Origin: Zhengitettix transpicula
Lineage: Eukaryota; Arthropoda; Insecta; Orthoptera; Tetrigidae
DNA: 64,000 nt
Assembly: GCA_037074705.1 (NCBI GenBank)
Contig: CM073595.1
Location: 22,842,501-22,906,500 of the forward strand
Reading direction: 5' to 3'
Part shown: positions 36,843 to 49,204 of the stretch, one piece after another
How the letters are laid out: every line of letters begins with the position of its first letter
Position numbering within the stretch: the stretch's first letter is position 1
Notes under the pieces: generated by a model
Seen by the model: the letters and a program-made list of their open reading frames with translations, nothing else
Database searches by the model: none
What the model was told of the DNA's origin: nothing
Made by a program: the position numbers and the translations under genes

Positions 36843-37059
36843 ATTTTTAAGTTTTATTTAATCGACTTATTTACAGTCGCATCAACAGCTCAGGTTATTA
36901 GCGACCCATTATGGGAACTTGTTTTTCCTTGTCGGGGGACTGATTTGACGAGAGCTCGTCTCGTGCATACAAACATCCGTGCCCTCGCCGGGATTCGAAA
37001 CCGGGTGATGCGAGGCAGCCACGTTGACCCCTACACTACATGAGGTCGGAATTTTTAAG
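36843..37059 (-). mobile_element. tRNA-derived SINE with 9-bp target-site duplication
   Basis: ATTTTTAAG at 36843-36851 and 37051-37059 flanks a 199-bp body. On the minus strand the head reads GTAGTGTAGGGGTCAACGTG (A-box-like), then CGGTTTCGAATCCCGG, a clear tRNA B-box in a short stem. The 3' part ends with GCGACTGTAAATAAGTCG and an AT-rich tail. The head would fold only partly as a tRNA, so it is a SINE and not a functional tRNA gene. Confidence 0.8.
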
Positions 37060-37146
37060 ATAAAAGGTAAATGCATATTTAATTGCGGGATAATAGTATA
37101 TGGTAATGCATTAACTCTTCACTTTGCTGTATAAACCTCATCTAAG

Positions 37147-37149
<3 letters not shown>

Positions 37150-37197
<48 letters not shown>
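37150..37197. repeat. (TA)n microsatellite
   Basis: A pure TA run of about 48 bp. Confidence 0.95.
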
Positions 37198-37203
<6 letters not shown>

Positions 37204-37480
37204 TGTATCAAAATAAGTAAACCATTTCTGTTCGACTACAAGTTATACAGTGTTGGTTAGCCCCTGAGTTATCAGTTTTCTATTTTTCTTAATTTTAATA
37301 ACTTGTCAGTAAGAAGACATTATTTACGAATTTGAGAACCACAAAATTATAGGCCGTCCATTCTATTACTTTATCTGTCGTTACCTTTATGTCATTGTCT
37401 GTATTTTCAAATTAGATATATTTTTCAAGATTATTACATCTACCACTGTAACCGTCGAAAGCATTATTTCAACAAAGGTT

Positions 37481-38152
37481 GGGGAATAACGAGTATACTT
37501 CTTCATTCCGTAAAACTGGTTTAGAAAATAATATTCTTTTAATAATTATGAAGGGACGGATCAGAAATATTCTATTGGGGAATAACGAGTATACTTCGTC
37601 ATTCCGTAAAACTGGTTTAGAAAATAATATTCTTTTAATAATTATGAAGGGACGGATCAGAAATATTCTATTGGGGAATAACGAGTATACTTCTTCATTC
37701 CGTAAAACTGGTTTAGAAAATAATATTCTTTTAATAATTATGAAGGGACGGATCAGAAATATTCTATTGGGGAATAACGAGTATACTTCTTCATTCCGTA
37801 AAACTGGTTTAGAAAATAATATTCTTTTAATAATTATGAAGGGACGGATCAGAAATATTCTATAGGGGAATAACGAGTATACTTCTTCATTCCGTAAAAC
37901 TGGTTTAGAAAATAATATTCTTTTAATAATTATGAAGGGACGGATCAGAAATATTCTATTGGGGAATAACGAGTATACTTCTTCATTCCGTAAAACTGGT
38001 TTAGAAATTAAAATTCTTTTAATAATTATGAAGGGACGGATCAGAAATATTCTATTGGGGAATAACGAGTATACTTCTTCATTCCGTAAAACTGGTTTAG
38101 AAAATAATATTCTTTTAATAATTATGAAGGGACGGATCAGAAATATTCTATG
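37481..38152. repeat. 96-bp tandem array, 7 copies
   Basis: Units start GGGGAATAACGAGTATACTT at 37481, 37577, 37673, 37769, 37865, 37961 and 38057, exactly 96 bp apart. Copies are almost identical, with differences at only a few positions (near 37590, 37864 and 38006-38010). Because 96 is a multiple of three, each strand carries a long repetitive frame, 233 codons on minus and 128 on plus. The unit differences change residues on the minus strand and add a stop on the plus strand, so there is no sign of coding constraint. The array looks recently amplified. Confidence 0.97.
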
Positions 38153-38230
38153 GCCTGATAAGAAGTTCATTTATTTTCAATCGTAATTTTCAGCATCCGA
38201 TCGCCGACTTGATCAAGAAAGAACACTCAC

Positions 38231-38289
38231 TCAGAACGGTCCTCATCTGCTGACGCGACTTCGGACCTTCTCCATTGTTGAGTCTCCTC
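38231..38289 (-). other. Candidate 59-bp exon with strong splice sites
   Basis: On the minus strand TTTATTTCTTTGCAG (AG at 38290-38291) is a near-ideal acceptor and GTGAGT at 38225-38230 is a consensus donor. The 59 bp between them is less AT-rich than its surroundings. It contains ATGGAGAAGGTCCGAAGTCG in a short frame that ends within the exon, so it could be a 5' UTR exon with a small upstream frame, or a coding microexon in another frame. It lies 24 kb upstream of the glucuronosyltransferase coding start, which itself has an acceptor-like site just before the ATG. Linking the two is inference. Confidence 0.4.
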
Positions 38290-41200
38290 CTGCAAAGAAA
38301 TAAACAAGGATTATAGGCACTTCATCATATGAGGCATTACCTGTATAATGGACAAAGACGATGAAAGAATAATGCAAGTCGAAGGGTCTTGTTTTTTTGT
38401 AAAACGCGCCGAGCACTGTTGGGAAAGTGTCGCCTAATGAGTTTTTGATCCGCAGTGAGTATGCGCCGAATCCTTCTTGCGGAAACGTTTCCTTATGCAA
38501 AATGTAACCAAAAGGTGATTTTTATAAATACAGTATTAGCAATATCACGGACCTTCATTCGTAGAACTTCCAAAACCATATTGTGCTTTTTTTTGGATGA
38601 TTTCAGGTGTGGTTACAGTTTTCGGATATCCTTCCCGTGAATCATAATGGAACACGTTTAATCTATAAATCTATTTTATCCAAGAATTTTTTCCTCTCGT
38701 AGCCGTTTTAGGGCTGTGCTCCCTCTTCGGCAGCTCGTGCGCCCATTTATTAACGGCGGAAATTGAAGGAGAAGATTCATTTCACGCATTTACGAACCTG
38801 GAATGAATTTCGGCCGGCTTGAAATCTTCTTTTACGAAGAATTTTATTACTTCACGATGCACCATTTTTTTAATTTCAACCATCACACATTCCGTCACTG
38901 ATATGAACGACTTCCCACATTCAACTCCTCGATGGAATTACTTGCAATTTCATACGCCGTCTACTCACAGTTGCGACGAAATTACAGATTCCCCGCCCCC
39001 CCTCCCCAGCATTGCTGCCACATAAGGGCAGGACCGAAAACTTTTTGTAGAACCTTCGTAAATCTTACACGGTTTAAGAATGCGTCACATGCATTTCCAA
39101 ATCAGCTAAATTGTGTTAAAACACATTTAGCACTCGCACACTTTGTATTACCGGGAATAAAACGATACTTGGTAATTTTTACCAATAACAAATGGGCCTA
39201 TTTAATTTTAATTTATAATATAACAAACACAACGAGTCACTGATGAGATCAGCCTGACGTCTGAAGACATTTTTGTATTTTTTTTCAATATTTTATTAAT
39301 GTTCGTTGTTCCCGGCCCGTCGTTTCACGTATAATTTTTCAGTTATCCCTCAATGAAAAGAGATTTACGAAAGGCTTTTGCAATTGTGATGCATGAAAAG
39401 ATACTGCCCGGTTGTTCCATTTTTCACGTAATATAAATTATTTATTTAACAATGAATGTTTGAGTAGTAGAATGCAGAATTCTGTTGATCCACGAGTGAG
39501 AGTATATTGAAATTTCAAAATAATATCTCCAAAACGTTTTACGCTCTTCACAGTGGAACACGAGATATGAACTTAAGGAATAGATCAATATCTCTATATG
39601 ACCAGATGGTCAAACAAAGATTTATTAAATAGTTAGTCCGTTTTACTGAAGTGATACAATTCTGTATAGGAATAATAAATATGAGGAAAGGACTAGGTTA
39701 AAATCTAAATTAAAAATTGGAGAAACGTATTGACTTTAGATGACCGAAGGAAGATGTGAAGAGGTAAACATTTATTAAATTATTTAACTGAGACATAAGC
39801 AGATTATTCAAGTTCAAACGTTTTGGATAAGTCACAAAAAATGGAAGACATAGCACGCACTTCAACATGGTCTGATTAAAAATGTGGAGTATTAAAACGA
39901 AATAAAGTCAGAAAAGTTGATCCATGAAGCTTTGTAATAATATAATTGGTCTACAAGTTTATGGAAATTTTATTTACGTAACATTACTTGTAAATCTTTA
40001 TTACCAATACGATATACTGTTTTAAGAGATTATCTTAAGGCGTAATAAAGATGGTTTCGGGATCTTAGCTTGCTGACGCCATGTGAATCACGAGCTCCGG
40101 TAATTGCATTTGGGAACTTCAAAGGATTCACCTTCTCGGCGTGCGTCTTATAATGGAAGAAAATTTAAATTTATAGTTGTTTTTATAAAAGTTGACAGGT
40201 TTTGCATTGCATATCTTAAAAGGACGCCAGAATCAAATCTCACTGGATCGGAAGTCGAACGTTGAGTTGCGTAATAGAAAATAAAAGCCAATAAGAGATC
40301 GTTTTGACGTAAACCACCATTGTGACACCATCTCAAGAGGGCAGAGAATCAATCATTTTAACCGGAACACTGGATGATATATTAAAAAAAATCCATATTG
40401 TTCTTAAATAATACATCAAATGCGAAAACATTCAATTAATTTATTATTTAAAATATTAATAATGTTTATAAATTCAGTTACTTCTAGTTTTTATTGTTTT
40501 TTTTTAGGTAAATTGCAGCCTTATAAATAATCAACAAGGTTCTTTTCGAAATTCATCTAATATCTTTTATATTTATATAAAAATATTATTCAAAAATATA
40601 ATGGAAAATATAGCCGAAAGCGGTTTTAATAAATAATATGATAACTTTTAAAAATACTTAATATTGTATATATATTATTTTAAAATAAAAATAATATAAA
40701 TAATAAATAATTTTAATACAGTAGTTAGGAAAATTTTAAAAATTATAATAACTTTGCACTATCTTGTTAGTATATTTCGGCTGACGTAAAATACACATAT
40801 TAACTCTTCAGGAGTCTATGATGAATGACGAATGTCATTTGATCATTGTCCGAAAACTGATAGTAGAGATCATATAGACTTCAAGGAGTTTAACCATAAT
40901 TGTTTTGGAAAATGAAGTTGTTGCGAGTTAGTCTGAGTCTGAGACTACGAGCCGAAAGTCTTATTTAAGACTCTTTCCTTAAAGTAATATCAGGAAACAA
41001 CAACGTCCTCATTAATACAACCCGTATACTGCAGACTGGAATAATAAAATTCAAATTACCTGCTACACCATCATAGAATTGATAAATTGATATTACTTGG
41101 CTCATAAAATAAAAAAATTGGAACATTTTATGAAACTATCTGTAATACAATTCGCGACTTGTGTGAATTTGTGCATTCGGGTTGGCGGTCGAGTAAGCCC

Positions 41201-43020
41201 GGGTTAGTACGTCAGTCAGGAATTTTTTTTTTATAAGGAAATATCTCTTTTGTACTCTCAAATGCAAACCTGCGTAAGGGAACATTAATAGTGACAAAGT
41301 TGAGAAACTTCCTTACAGAAACTCCGTCACTTACTGGATCTGCGAAAGGAAGTGTAGTATCGAACATCAGAATTGTCTCAGGGCTTTTAGAGACTGCATT
41401 ATAGAACATTTTAATGCGTTGATAATTTCCGGGTAAGGTAGCAGTTGTAGTCAATAAAGAAATCACGTCAGAAAATCAGTGACGTTGGGTGACGACATTT
41501 CATATTACTATACCACATGTAAGCGGCAATGGTGTGTGGCGCCGATTCAGGGAAAGGAGGCAGTGCGGAATAAATACATACACCACAATTATCTAATTGC
41601 GCAGGACATTACACGGGGCCGCCAATATATGTGACGCGCACTCTAGACCACGGCTCACGTCCTCAAATTGATAGTCAAGTTACATTGACCGCTAAATATG
41701 CTTAGCTTTTGATTGAAAAGGGGCCGCTGTTACTAGTAAGTAATAAAGTTTTATTCGTAATTTATGCCAAGCCTCGTAAAAATAAGTTATTTAGTATAAT
41801 ATAATCATATTTAGAAAGCGGAGGTTATGCATAGTGCGAACGCATCTCAGTGACGTTAGGCGACTTCATCTCACTCTATCAGATGGTTCCATGTGAAGTA
41901 TATTAACTGATATGTACTTTATTTTTTAAAACATGTAGTTTTCGTTAATTAATCCTGTTGTTTACAACGGTTAAGTATACATAGTGTAAAAACAGGGAAT
42001 GTCGTCGCTACACGTAGACATTTTTCTCCAAAGAACTCGTAAAAGTGATACTGATAGTGAGTATGGACTTTTACTTCACATACAGGAAAATGTAAAAAAT
42101 AATCAGTTCTACCATCAGAAGTGCTCTACCGATTTTTTCCTTGTAAGTACTAATAACCAGTATCATGGTACTATTTTAATTTTTAAGATAATTCTAATAA
42201 CTTACTGTGTAGTTCCATTCTGATATGCAAAACATTCATACTTTTTGTTTTACATTCATAATTTGTTAGCTATCCAAGTAATTAAATCATAGCATCCTGT
42301 AGGTGTGTAATAGGATAAATATTACATCTTACCACGTGTATTTTATTCTTGAATTAAATATTTAATAATATAAATCAGAATAATTATTGTATAACGTTTA
42401 TTTTAATCTTAGGTTCCAGCTAAATATTTTTTTAATTTAATTAATAAGATGATTATGGTTTTAACTGAAATATCCTTCAAATACATAATTATGAAGAAAT
42501 ACTTACTGAATAATTTAGTACAAGTGTTTAATGTTTGACCGATAAACCAGGAGTGAAAAATTGTAGTAAATTAAATAAAAAAAATTGTTTTATGATTTAA
42601 AAAATTGACGTATATGGGTTATTAACGACAACGAAGTATTGAACAGCGTGTTATTTTTGTATTCTGGACAAGCTAAATTGCAGCTGAGTTAAAGGTCACG
42701 GGTCTTCTGCGAATAGGAAGAGAACCATTACACGTTGTACGAACTCTCGTTCCTGTTCACATCAAGCTACTTCCTTAATTACAAAGTATACATGTCTACT
42801 AATAAATCCTACAAAATTTTCATCGGATTTCCCAGTTATATTCAGAATTTTTACAACTCTTATTACCCTCCACGTTGCTTATTTTGTGATCTTCAATAAA
42901 GGAAATGTAATAATTTTCAAATGTTTATATTAGAAAATATAATGCATTTCATTTTTTTTCAAAATTCTTTTGATTTTAAATTATTTATATAGGAATAATT
43001 ATTTCATTTTTAACTGTCAA
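38290..43020. other. No gene recognised
   Basis: Mostly AT-rich. Small open frames at 38819-39243, 40148-40336, 41212-41466 and 41999-42223 show no domain or convincing splice structure. A patch at 41520-41600 resembles the module at 10990-11070 (GGAGGCAG.GCGGAA) and is probably Helitron-related. Confidence 0.3.
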
Positions 43021-43160
43021 CCACAAAACCTCTAGAGGTTGTAGTCGTGTCTCCCCCCCCCCCCCACAGTGTTTGTTTCCGGGTAGTAAGAAACATGTGT
43101 CACTGCTCCACGTGTCTATATTTGAATGCCGAACATACAAACATCCAATTTCATTTATTA
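43021..43160 (-). repeat. Helitron-like 5' fragment with C homopolymer
   Basis: CACAGTGTTTGTTTCCGG, ACATGTGTCACTGCTCCACG and the following phrase match the inverted 5' portion of the Helitron-like family. The complement of AGGAAACAAACACTGTCGG at 29249 shows this. A run of about 13 C at 43051-43064 interrupts it. Confidence 0.45.
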
Positions 43161-44880
43161 GAAGATTTAATTTACCTTAATGTTTTCAACCGTGGTTTAC
43201 CAATCATGTAGTTGTGTATAATAAGATAATTTTACATCCTACCGTGTGATGTATATATTTAAATAATGTAAATTGCTCAATATGAGATATCATCATTTTA
43301 ACTATATTTTTGTGTTTTAAATTTTAAAAATGGATTCTTCGATTTTAATTATGCTGAAAGATCCTTGAAGTGAATAAAATATTCTCAATTTATTAAAACA
43401 GAAGATCTCAGCGACATTCATCTCCGAGTTTTATTAAATCTACGTTACTGGAATCCTTGAATTGTTTAATTTGAATAAGGGCTGAATAAAATAGTAAATT
43501 CTTAATAATGTGATGACGATACTGTAGTGCACTACTACGATTGTATATCTCAACTTTTTTTGAAAGAACTGAAATTATTAATACATTTTCACATTTACAT
43601 TTAAATACGTAATAGTTTTATCGTGACTATTTATTGGCAAACGCCTGTCATGCAAAGTTACTTGAAGAATATAATTATACAGTACTGACCGTAACAGCGT
43701 TTGGTGTTAAAAAATTGTAGAGATAATTCGTCTTCACGCAATCATTAGCAGCCATTGCAGCTGGAGAAACTCGGGAATTCCCCACATTAGGATGTTACAA
43801 CCGCGGAGAAATTAATTGTTTCGCTGAATTACTGCCATGTATTCGTTTTAGGTGATTTCCCTTTCAGTCCTCACTCTCACAAAACCAGAGGAAATGTTTG
43901 TGAAGCGTTTATGATGGCTGACGTAAAAGGAAGTTGTGATAACTCAACTAGATACTGGAACGCCCGAATAAATCATCGTTAATGATGTATTGATTCACAA
44001 CTATTCGCAATTTCACACAGACGTCGGTCACACCCCTTCATTGATTTAACACATTTATACTTTTTGAGGCACTTCACTGTCCAATTATGCAAAACCACTC
44101 AACTGTTTCGTTTAGTCTTGAATCTTCTTTTTTGGGTTGATCGTACAGACAACAAATTTTACGTTTAATTTTTTCCTTTTTTATCTGTCGCCGAGTTTCA
44201 CTCAAACGCCGGTAATAAATATTCATTCGTCGAAACACCTCTGCGGCGTGCTTAATTACATTAAATAACAGTAGAAGAATGCCGTGTAATGTGATTGCAT
44301 TTGCTTAACAGTGACGGTGAATGTTTTTGGGCGAGCATCTGATGGCGTTCCCGTCCTCACTTCCCGCGGACTCCAATTGAATAAGAGGTTCTTCCTTTTA
44401 CGTCAGCTAACGGACCATTACGAACTCCTGCACCTTCCAAAACAGTCTCAAGAAACGGTCTGGAGATACGTTACCCCAGGGACTTGAGAAAAACTTTAAG
44501 CTAGGAAGAAAGAGGAGTGATGATGGAACCGTGACAAATTTGATTATTAAAAAGAAATCTAAGGGCTTCATTCAAACGTAGTAATACATAATTATACACT
44601 TCATGAGATTCGTATGCTTAGTGTCTGATAAAATATAAGTAAAAAATATATACGGTTTAGCCACGACGAAGGCATGTCGTATTACAGACGAAATTTTCAC
44701 CAGCAGAAATTCATTTGAAGAAAATTAATCATTCATCTTTCATACATATAATTTTTTCTAACTGATATTCAATTACATGTACTGATATTTTGAACCCCAA
44801 ATATATTTAATCGGTCTCAATTATAAAAAAAATACGCATTTGATATTTTCCAAATTTTCCTTTATTAATTTTGAATTGTC
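43161..44880. other. No gene recognised
   Basis: AT-rich with less AT-rich patches at 43730-43940 and 44180-44480. No coding or repeat identity could be assigned. Confidence 0.3.
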
Positions 44881-44992
44881 CAAGAATTTCCGAAAGCTTC
44901 TTTGGCCAATAAAATTAATAAAAACATATATTTACAGTCGTTTCTAAAAAAAATTATTTTTATGTCATTACATTAAAATTCGTCTAATTTTT

Positions 44993-45597
44993 AGAACAGG
45001 AGCTTTCGACATTATATGCCATATTCAGCTGCAAATAAATTAATAAAACTTTTGTAAATCATAGAAGTGTCACAGATTGACTCGAGTAAATCGAGGAAGC
45101 TCTGGATTAGAAACTTGATTATCCTTATAAATGTTTGCCTTTCACCAATTTGATTCCTCGCTCTTTGTAATTGAAGTGTATGCATATATATAAGAACAGG
45201 AGCTTTCGACATGATATGCCATATTCAGCTGCAAAGAAATTAATAAAACTTTTGTAAATCATAGAAGTGTCACAGATTGACTCGAGTAAATCGAGGAAGC
45301 TCTGGATTAGAAACTTGATTATCCTTATAAATGTTTGCCTTTATCACCAATCTGATTCCTCGCTCTTTGTAATTGAAGTGTATGCATATATATAAGAACA
45401 GGAGCTTTCGACATTATATGCCATATTCAGCTGCAAAGAAATTAATAAAACTTTTGTAAATCATAGAAGTGTCACAGATTGACTCGAGTAAATCGAGGAA
45501 GCTCTGGATTAGAAACTTGATTATCCTTATAAATGTTTGCCTTTATCACCAATCTGATTCCTCGCTCTTTGTAATTGAAGTGTATGCATATATATAC
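44993..45597 (-). repeat. 200-bp tandem array, 3 copies, with hammerhead-like motif in each unit
   Basis: Units begin AGAACAGGAGCTTTCGACAT at 44993, 45193 and 45395 (periods 200 and 202 bp; an AT insertion explains the second). On the minus strand each unit has CTGAATA, a GGCAT/ATGTC hairpin (one G-T pair), then GAAAGCTC, with CAG/CTG pairing outside. This is the layout of a minimal hammerhead (CTGANGA, stem II, GAAA, short stem III, NUH). The core base that should be G is T in all three units, so activity is doubtful. One unit differs in the putative loop, leaving the stem intact. Known hammerhead satellites and metazoan retrozymes are tandem units of this size. Confidence 0.75.
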
Positions 45598-45884
45598 CTG
45601 ACATGATGGTCTCACATTTTCAAAAATTCTTAATTATGTTTAGTGCACTTAAAATTTTACTTGTGGAAAAACAAAACTTTGAACACTTCTGCAAGAAAGT
45701 TACTCTCTGAATATTTTTTTAACACCAGTGTTATATGTTCTCTTGCTTATATTGAAATTATGAGTCCAACTATAAACCTTATATAAGATTAAATTTAAGA
45801 CTTTCACTACTAAGTTCAATAAATTAATATCGTATGTTAAAAGTTTAAACGAGTTCAGAAAACCACGTGTGAAATCAATCGTTT

Positions 45885-46235
45885 CGCCCGATCGCTGGTA
45901 GTGGACATACCGGAAGAGAACGACAAAATTCACGATATGCGTTTGAAAATGTGTGAAATTATTGAGATCACAGGGAATTTTGCGTGACATATTGTGGCTA
46001 ATATCGGCAAAATGGGTGCCGCGTTTGTTCACAGTGGGAAATAAACGCAATCGTGTGGTCGATTCGATTGCATTTTCGTTGGAATCCAGAATATTCTTTC
46101 CCGCAATACAAAACTGATGATGAAACATGGATGCACCATTACATTCCAGTACCGAAGAAGGGAAAGGCGGAGAAATCGGTCGGGTACGTGATGGCAACGG
46201 TAGTTTGGGTACGACGTTGAATTTTCGCATCTACT
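45885..46235 (+). pseudogene. Mariner transposase remnant (second family)
   Basis: Frames on the plus strand give RLKMCEIIEITGNFA, then AKWVPRLF and NKRNRVVDSIAFSLE. After frameshifts DDETWMHHYIPVPKK and KSVGYVMATVVW follow. The order matches the mariner second helix-turn-helix, linker and first catalytic Asp. The N-terminus and the C-terminal half are missing. The wording differs clearly from the 15920-17145 element, so it is another subfamily. The overlapping minus-strand frame at 45700-46230 is a shadow. Confidence 0.75.
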
Positions 46236-46297
46236 GATTACGTAAAGGACGAACAATAAATACAGACCGCTTGAGCTAAGAAATACATAACGTTTAT

Positions 46298-47560
46298 ATC
46301 TATATAATAAAAAAGGATGTATATTTGTATGTATGTATGTATTTACGTTGTTCTTTATACAAATTTTATCGCGTGGACAGAATTCAACAAAAATTGGTAT
46401 ATATATTCTGCCAAAATCGAGAACCGGTACTGTGGGGGTGAGAAACACCTAGAATAAACGTGGAAATAATTATAATTGAAATAAGTTACGAATTAGTGTT
46501 AAATTACTGCGCGAGACGATGACGTCATAAGTTTTCAAGACATTGACGCATCCTAAATATAGTTCTGTATTTCGTAATGAAATAAAGCAGAAATATTTTG
46601 ATTGAATAAAAAGTAAAATTTTTTCCAGTATCACTCCATCGAATAGTAATAAAAAAAACTTTACCATCCTTGCGGAAAGTTAATTATCGCCGCTATATTT
46701 AATAAAGCCAATATGGCGCCTTATAGTACATTCAAATGTGTCGGCCGAGATTTTAAAATTTCATTATATAACGTACTATTGTATCCTGTATAATAATTCA
46801 GAAGATAATAAGATTTGTCTAAGGTACGACTGACTGACAATTATTTGTTGCAATATTCACGGAGAATTCTATTTGTAAAGAATAACGATGGTATGTTTGT
46901 TGACATTTGCAATAAAATTCTATGTATCTTATGGCTATTAAATTAATGCACTATCGAACACGGAACATTTACATGGAAATAAATGTTCAAATAATGTACT
47001 TTGTGCAACGTATTTGTATAAATGTAAACAAATTATTACGTGCAATTTGTGTCGTGAAACAAAAATTTGAGGTTAGGATAGCAGTATTTGTTTTCCATTT
47101 TTGGAACGACGTTATTGATGTACAATTTATGAGAAATGAAGTAAAGCAGTAATCTTTTGATTGAATTATAAGTATAATTAAATGTACCAATACCACATCG
47201 AGTGATAAATAAAATTCATTATGAAAGGTTATACAGTCCATGGCATTAATTTTCTTTTAAATAACTTGACTTTTGACGTATTGAACGGGATCAGGGACCA
47301 TTATGTTGCCTAATTAAATCTTGCAATACGCACTGGAAGATACATAGAATTATGATAAAAACAATACTTAAATGTTCAAAACTGATATTTTTCTATTGAA
47401 GACAGCGTATTTCGTAATGTTTTGCATTAATTTTATACAATGCTGCCAACTGCAGATTGCTAAAACCACCAAATAGTTTATTTTCAGATGGAAAAATTAT
47501 ATATCTACAAATTCAGTAATTGTGTTAAATAGTGTATACATATATAGCTTCTATTATATA
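46298..47560 (+). repeat. Helitron-like 5' region with internal duplication
   Basis: It starts TATCTATATAATAAAAAAGG and continues with TTTATACAAATTTTATCGCG, similar in layout to the 5' ends at 28982 and 52009. Inside it, a segment with GAAATAAAGCAGAAATATTT (46576) recurs in diverged form at about 47135 (GAAGTAAAGCAGTAATCTTT), so the interior is duplicated. The 3' end was not found and the right boundary is a guess. Confidence 0.4.
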
Positions 47561-47614
47561 AAATTGCCTTATAATAATATAAGGAATTTCACACAATGTG
47601 TAAAGTAATTTGGG

Positions 47615-48388
47615 TCACTCTCTACAAAATTCTGTCATTGAGATAGATCTTCTGGAACACCAATATGCGTGATATCTGTCACACACCATTTCACATAATT
47701 CACAAACACAATTCACATCTGGTTGATGAAAGCTTTTTGATTTACAAATCTTGTGGTCAAAACCGTGCACGGCGAAACGGGTTTCTGTGTGTCGTAGTTC
47801 GTATGATGCTCTCCTCCATTCGTTTGTCATCATGGCGGTGGTACTGTAGAAATCGTCCCATATCTGGTTCTTCTTTTCCTTTAGTTCTTGGATCACGTGT
47901 TGATATGCAGGTGTAGATGGCAAAGTTAACCCTGTTGTATAGCGTAGGTCTTCTAAGTAGAAAGGTTCCCTTGTGAGCTCATATGCAAGTCGTGATGGCG
48001 TATATTTTGAGACACACAGCATCTTTTTCAGAAAAGTTGCCTTTATCTTTTCAATATCTTTCAGGTTTTTTCTATTTAGTTTCTCCCATATTAATTCCAA
48101 ACCGTATGTGACTATTGGGGTGACTTTTGCTTTGTAGATGGAGATGGCCGTGTCTATGGAGAGTTGTCGTATCATCCGAATATCTTGCATTGCTCTAATA
48201 GCTGCGATTACTTTTTCTTTCACGTGTAGTGTGAATGTGCTTCCTGTCAGTTGCAAGGTTATCCCAAGGTACTTGAAGTTGTTTGTAACACTTATTGGTC
48301 TGTTGCCGAGGTATAAAGTGTCTTTCGTGCTGTGTCTGCCACCTTTCCTGAATATCATTGCTGCTGTCTTTTGAAGGTTTATTTCTAG
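47615..48388 (-). pseudogene. Non-LTR retrotransposon, C-terminal part of reverse transcriptase
   Basis: A 247-codon frame, extendable upstream to 48388 (LEINLQKTAAMIFRKGGR), contains NFKYLGITLQ, the reverse transcriptase end motif found in LINEs, then VTPIVTYGLELIWEKLNRKN and a cysteine/histidine cluster CVCELCEMVCDRYHAYWC near the C-terminus. The catalytic YxDD region should lie just upstream but is cut off at about 48385, where a mariner fragment begins on the opposite strand. The frame is long and intact, so this is one of the younger LINE remnants here. Confidence 0.78.
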
Positions 48389-48740
48389 TCAAAAATAAAG
48401 TTCTCGTCCATGAAGATAATCCACTGGTGCCGTTGCCATGGCGAAAAATATCCTATTGAAGTTCTATTTGTTGCCACATCAACCGTATTTGCCAGATTTG
48501 GCTCCTTGAGTCTTTCTTCTATTTTCTAACATGAATGAGTGCATGGCCGGAATATATTCACGTCGAACGAGGAGATTACTACCGAAATAAAAGCCTATTT
48601 TGAGGACCTAGGGATAGACGGACGGCTTGAAAATGTTTATGAAACGTTCAGCGAAGTGTATCGAGCTGAAAGAAAAATTAATCGACTCAAAAGATTGCGT
48701 TTTCCTAGCACTTATTCGACTATCATGGCATATCTGTAAA
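48388..48740 (+). pseudogene. Mariner transposase C-terminal remnant (third copy)
   Basis: On the plus strand KNKVLVHEDN carries the second catalytic Asp. After a frameshift, LLPHQPYLPDLAP precedes the third Asp position, where a stop and substitution have destroyed the motif. The frame starting at 48539 continues NIFTSNEEITTEIKAYFEDL, and a further shift gives KRSAKCIELKEK near 48640-48690, matching the C-terminal KCIELKGDY-type ending. The N-terminal half is missing. It abuts the LINE fragment. Confidence 0.72.
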
Positions 48741-49204
48741 AATATCAGATTAACAATCAGCTGTCTCCAGCTCAATGCGTTTAGTGTTGCTTGCAAAAGA
48801 TAATTTCATCAGTTTAGGAAACAGGCTCTGCCTTTACTAAAAATAATTATATGAGATTTCAGCGATCATCCGCGGAAAAAAAATAATTTCGAAGACAAAT
48901 AGAGTTCATTGTAAATGTGAATGTGCGACTATTTCTCCCGAGGGAAACATTCGGAAACTCCAGACGGTGTAAATGTGCCGTTGCAGGAAGAGCGATGAAA
49001 TTACACCATTCTGCATACCTAAATCCTTGGCTTCCTGTTAAGAAAAGGCACACTCGTTACACATGCTATTCCATAACGGTAATTCACTATTGTTTTATAA
49101 CGTGATATTTTTATAAAATTCTAAGAACTGTAAGTTCCCTTTTCAGAGGGTAAACAAACAGATATGTTGAACATTTTGAGTGTGTTAAAACGTAATTGGG
49201 AACG

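Noticed and set aside
36952..37035. A tRNA gene
   Set aside because: The B-box is good but the rest does not fold as a complete tRNA, and the 9-bp target duplication and extended body identify a SINE.
37469..38170. A 233-codon minus-strand gene with 32-residue repeats
   Set aside because: It exists only because the 96-bp tandem unit is a multiple of three; unit differences show no coding constraint.
39236..39275. Hammerhead-like motif starting CTGATGA
   Set aside because: No GAAA segment follows at a suitable distance and no supporting stem was seen.
44993..45597. CRISPR array
   Set aside because: The 200-bp units are contiguous tandem copies without unique spacers, in a eukaryotic context.
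45700..46448. Minus-strand frames of 139-176 codons as genes
   Set aside because: They are antisense to a plus-strand mariner remnant with recognisable DDETW motif.
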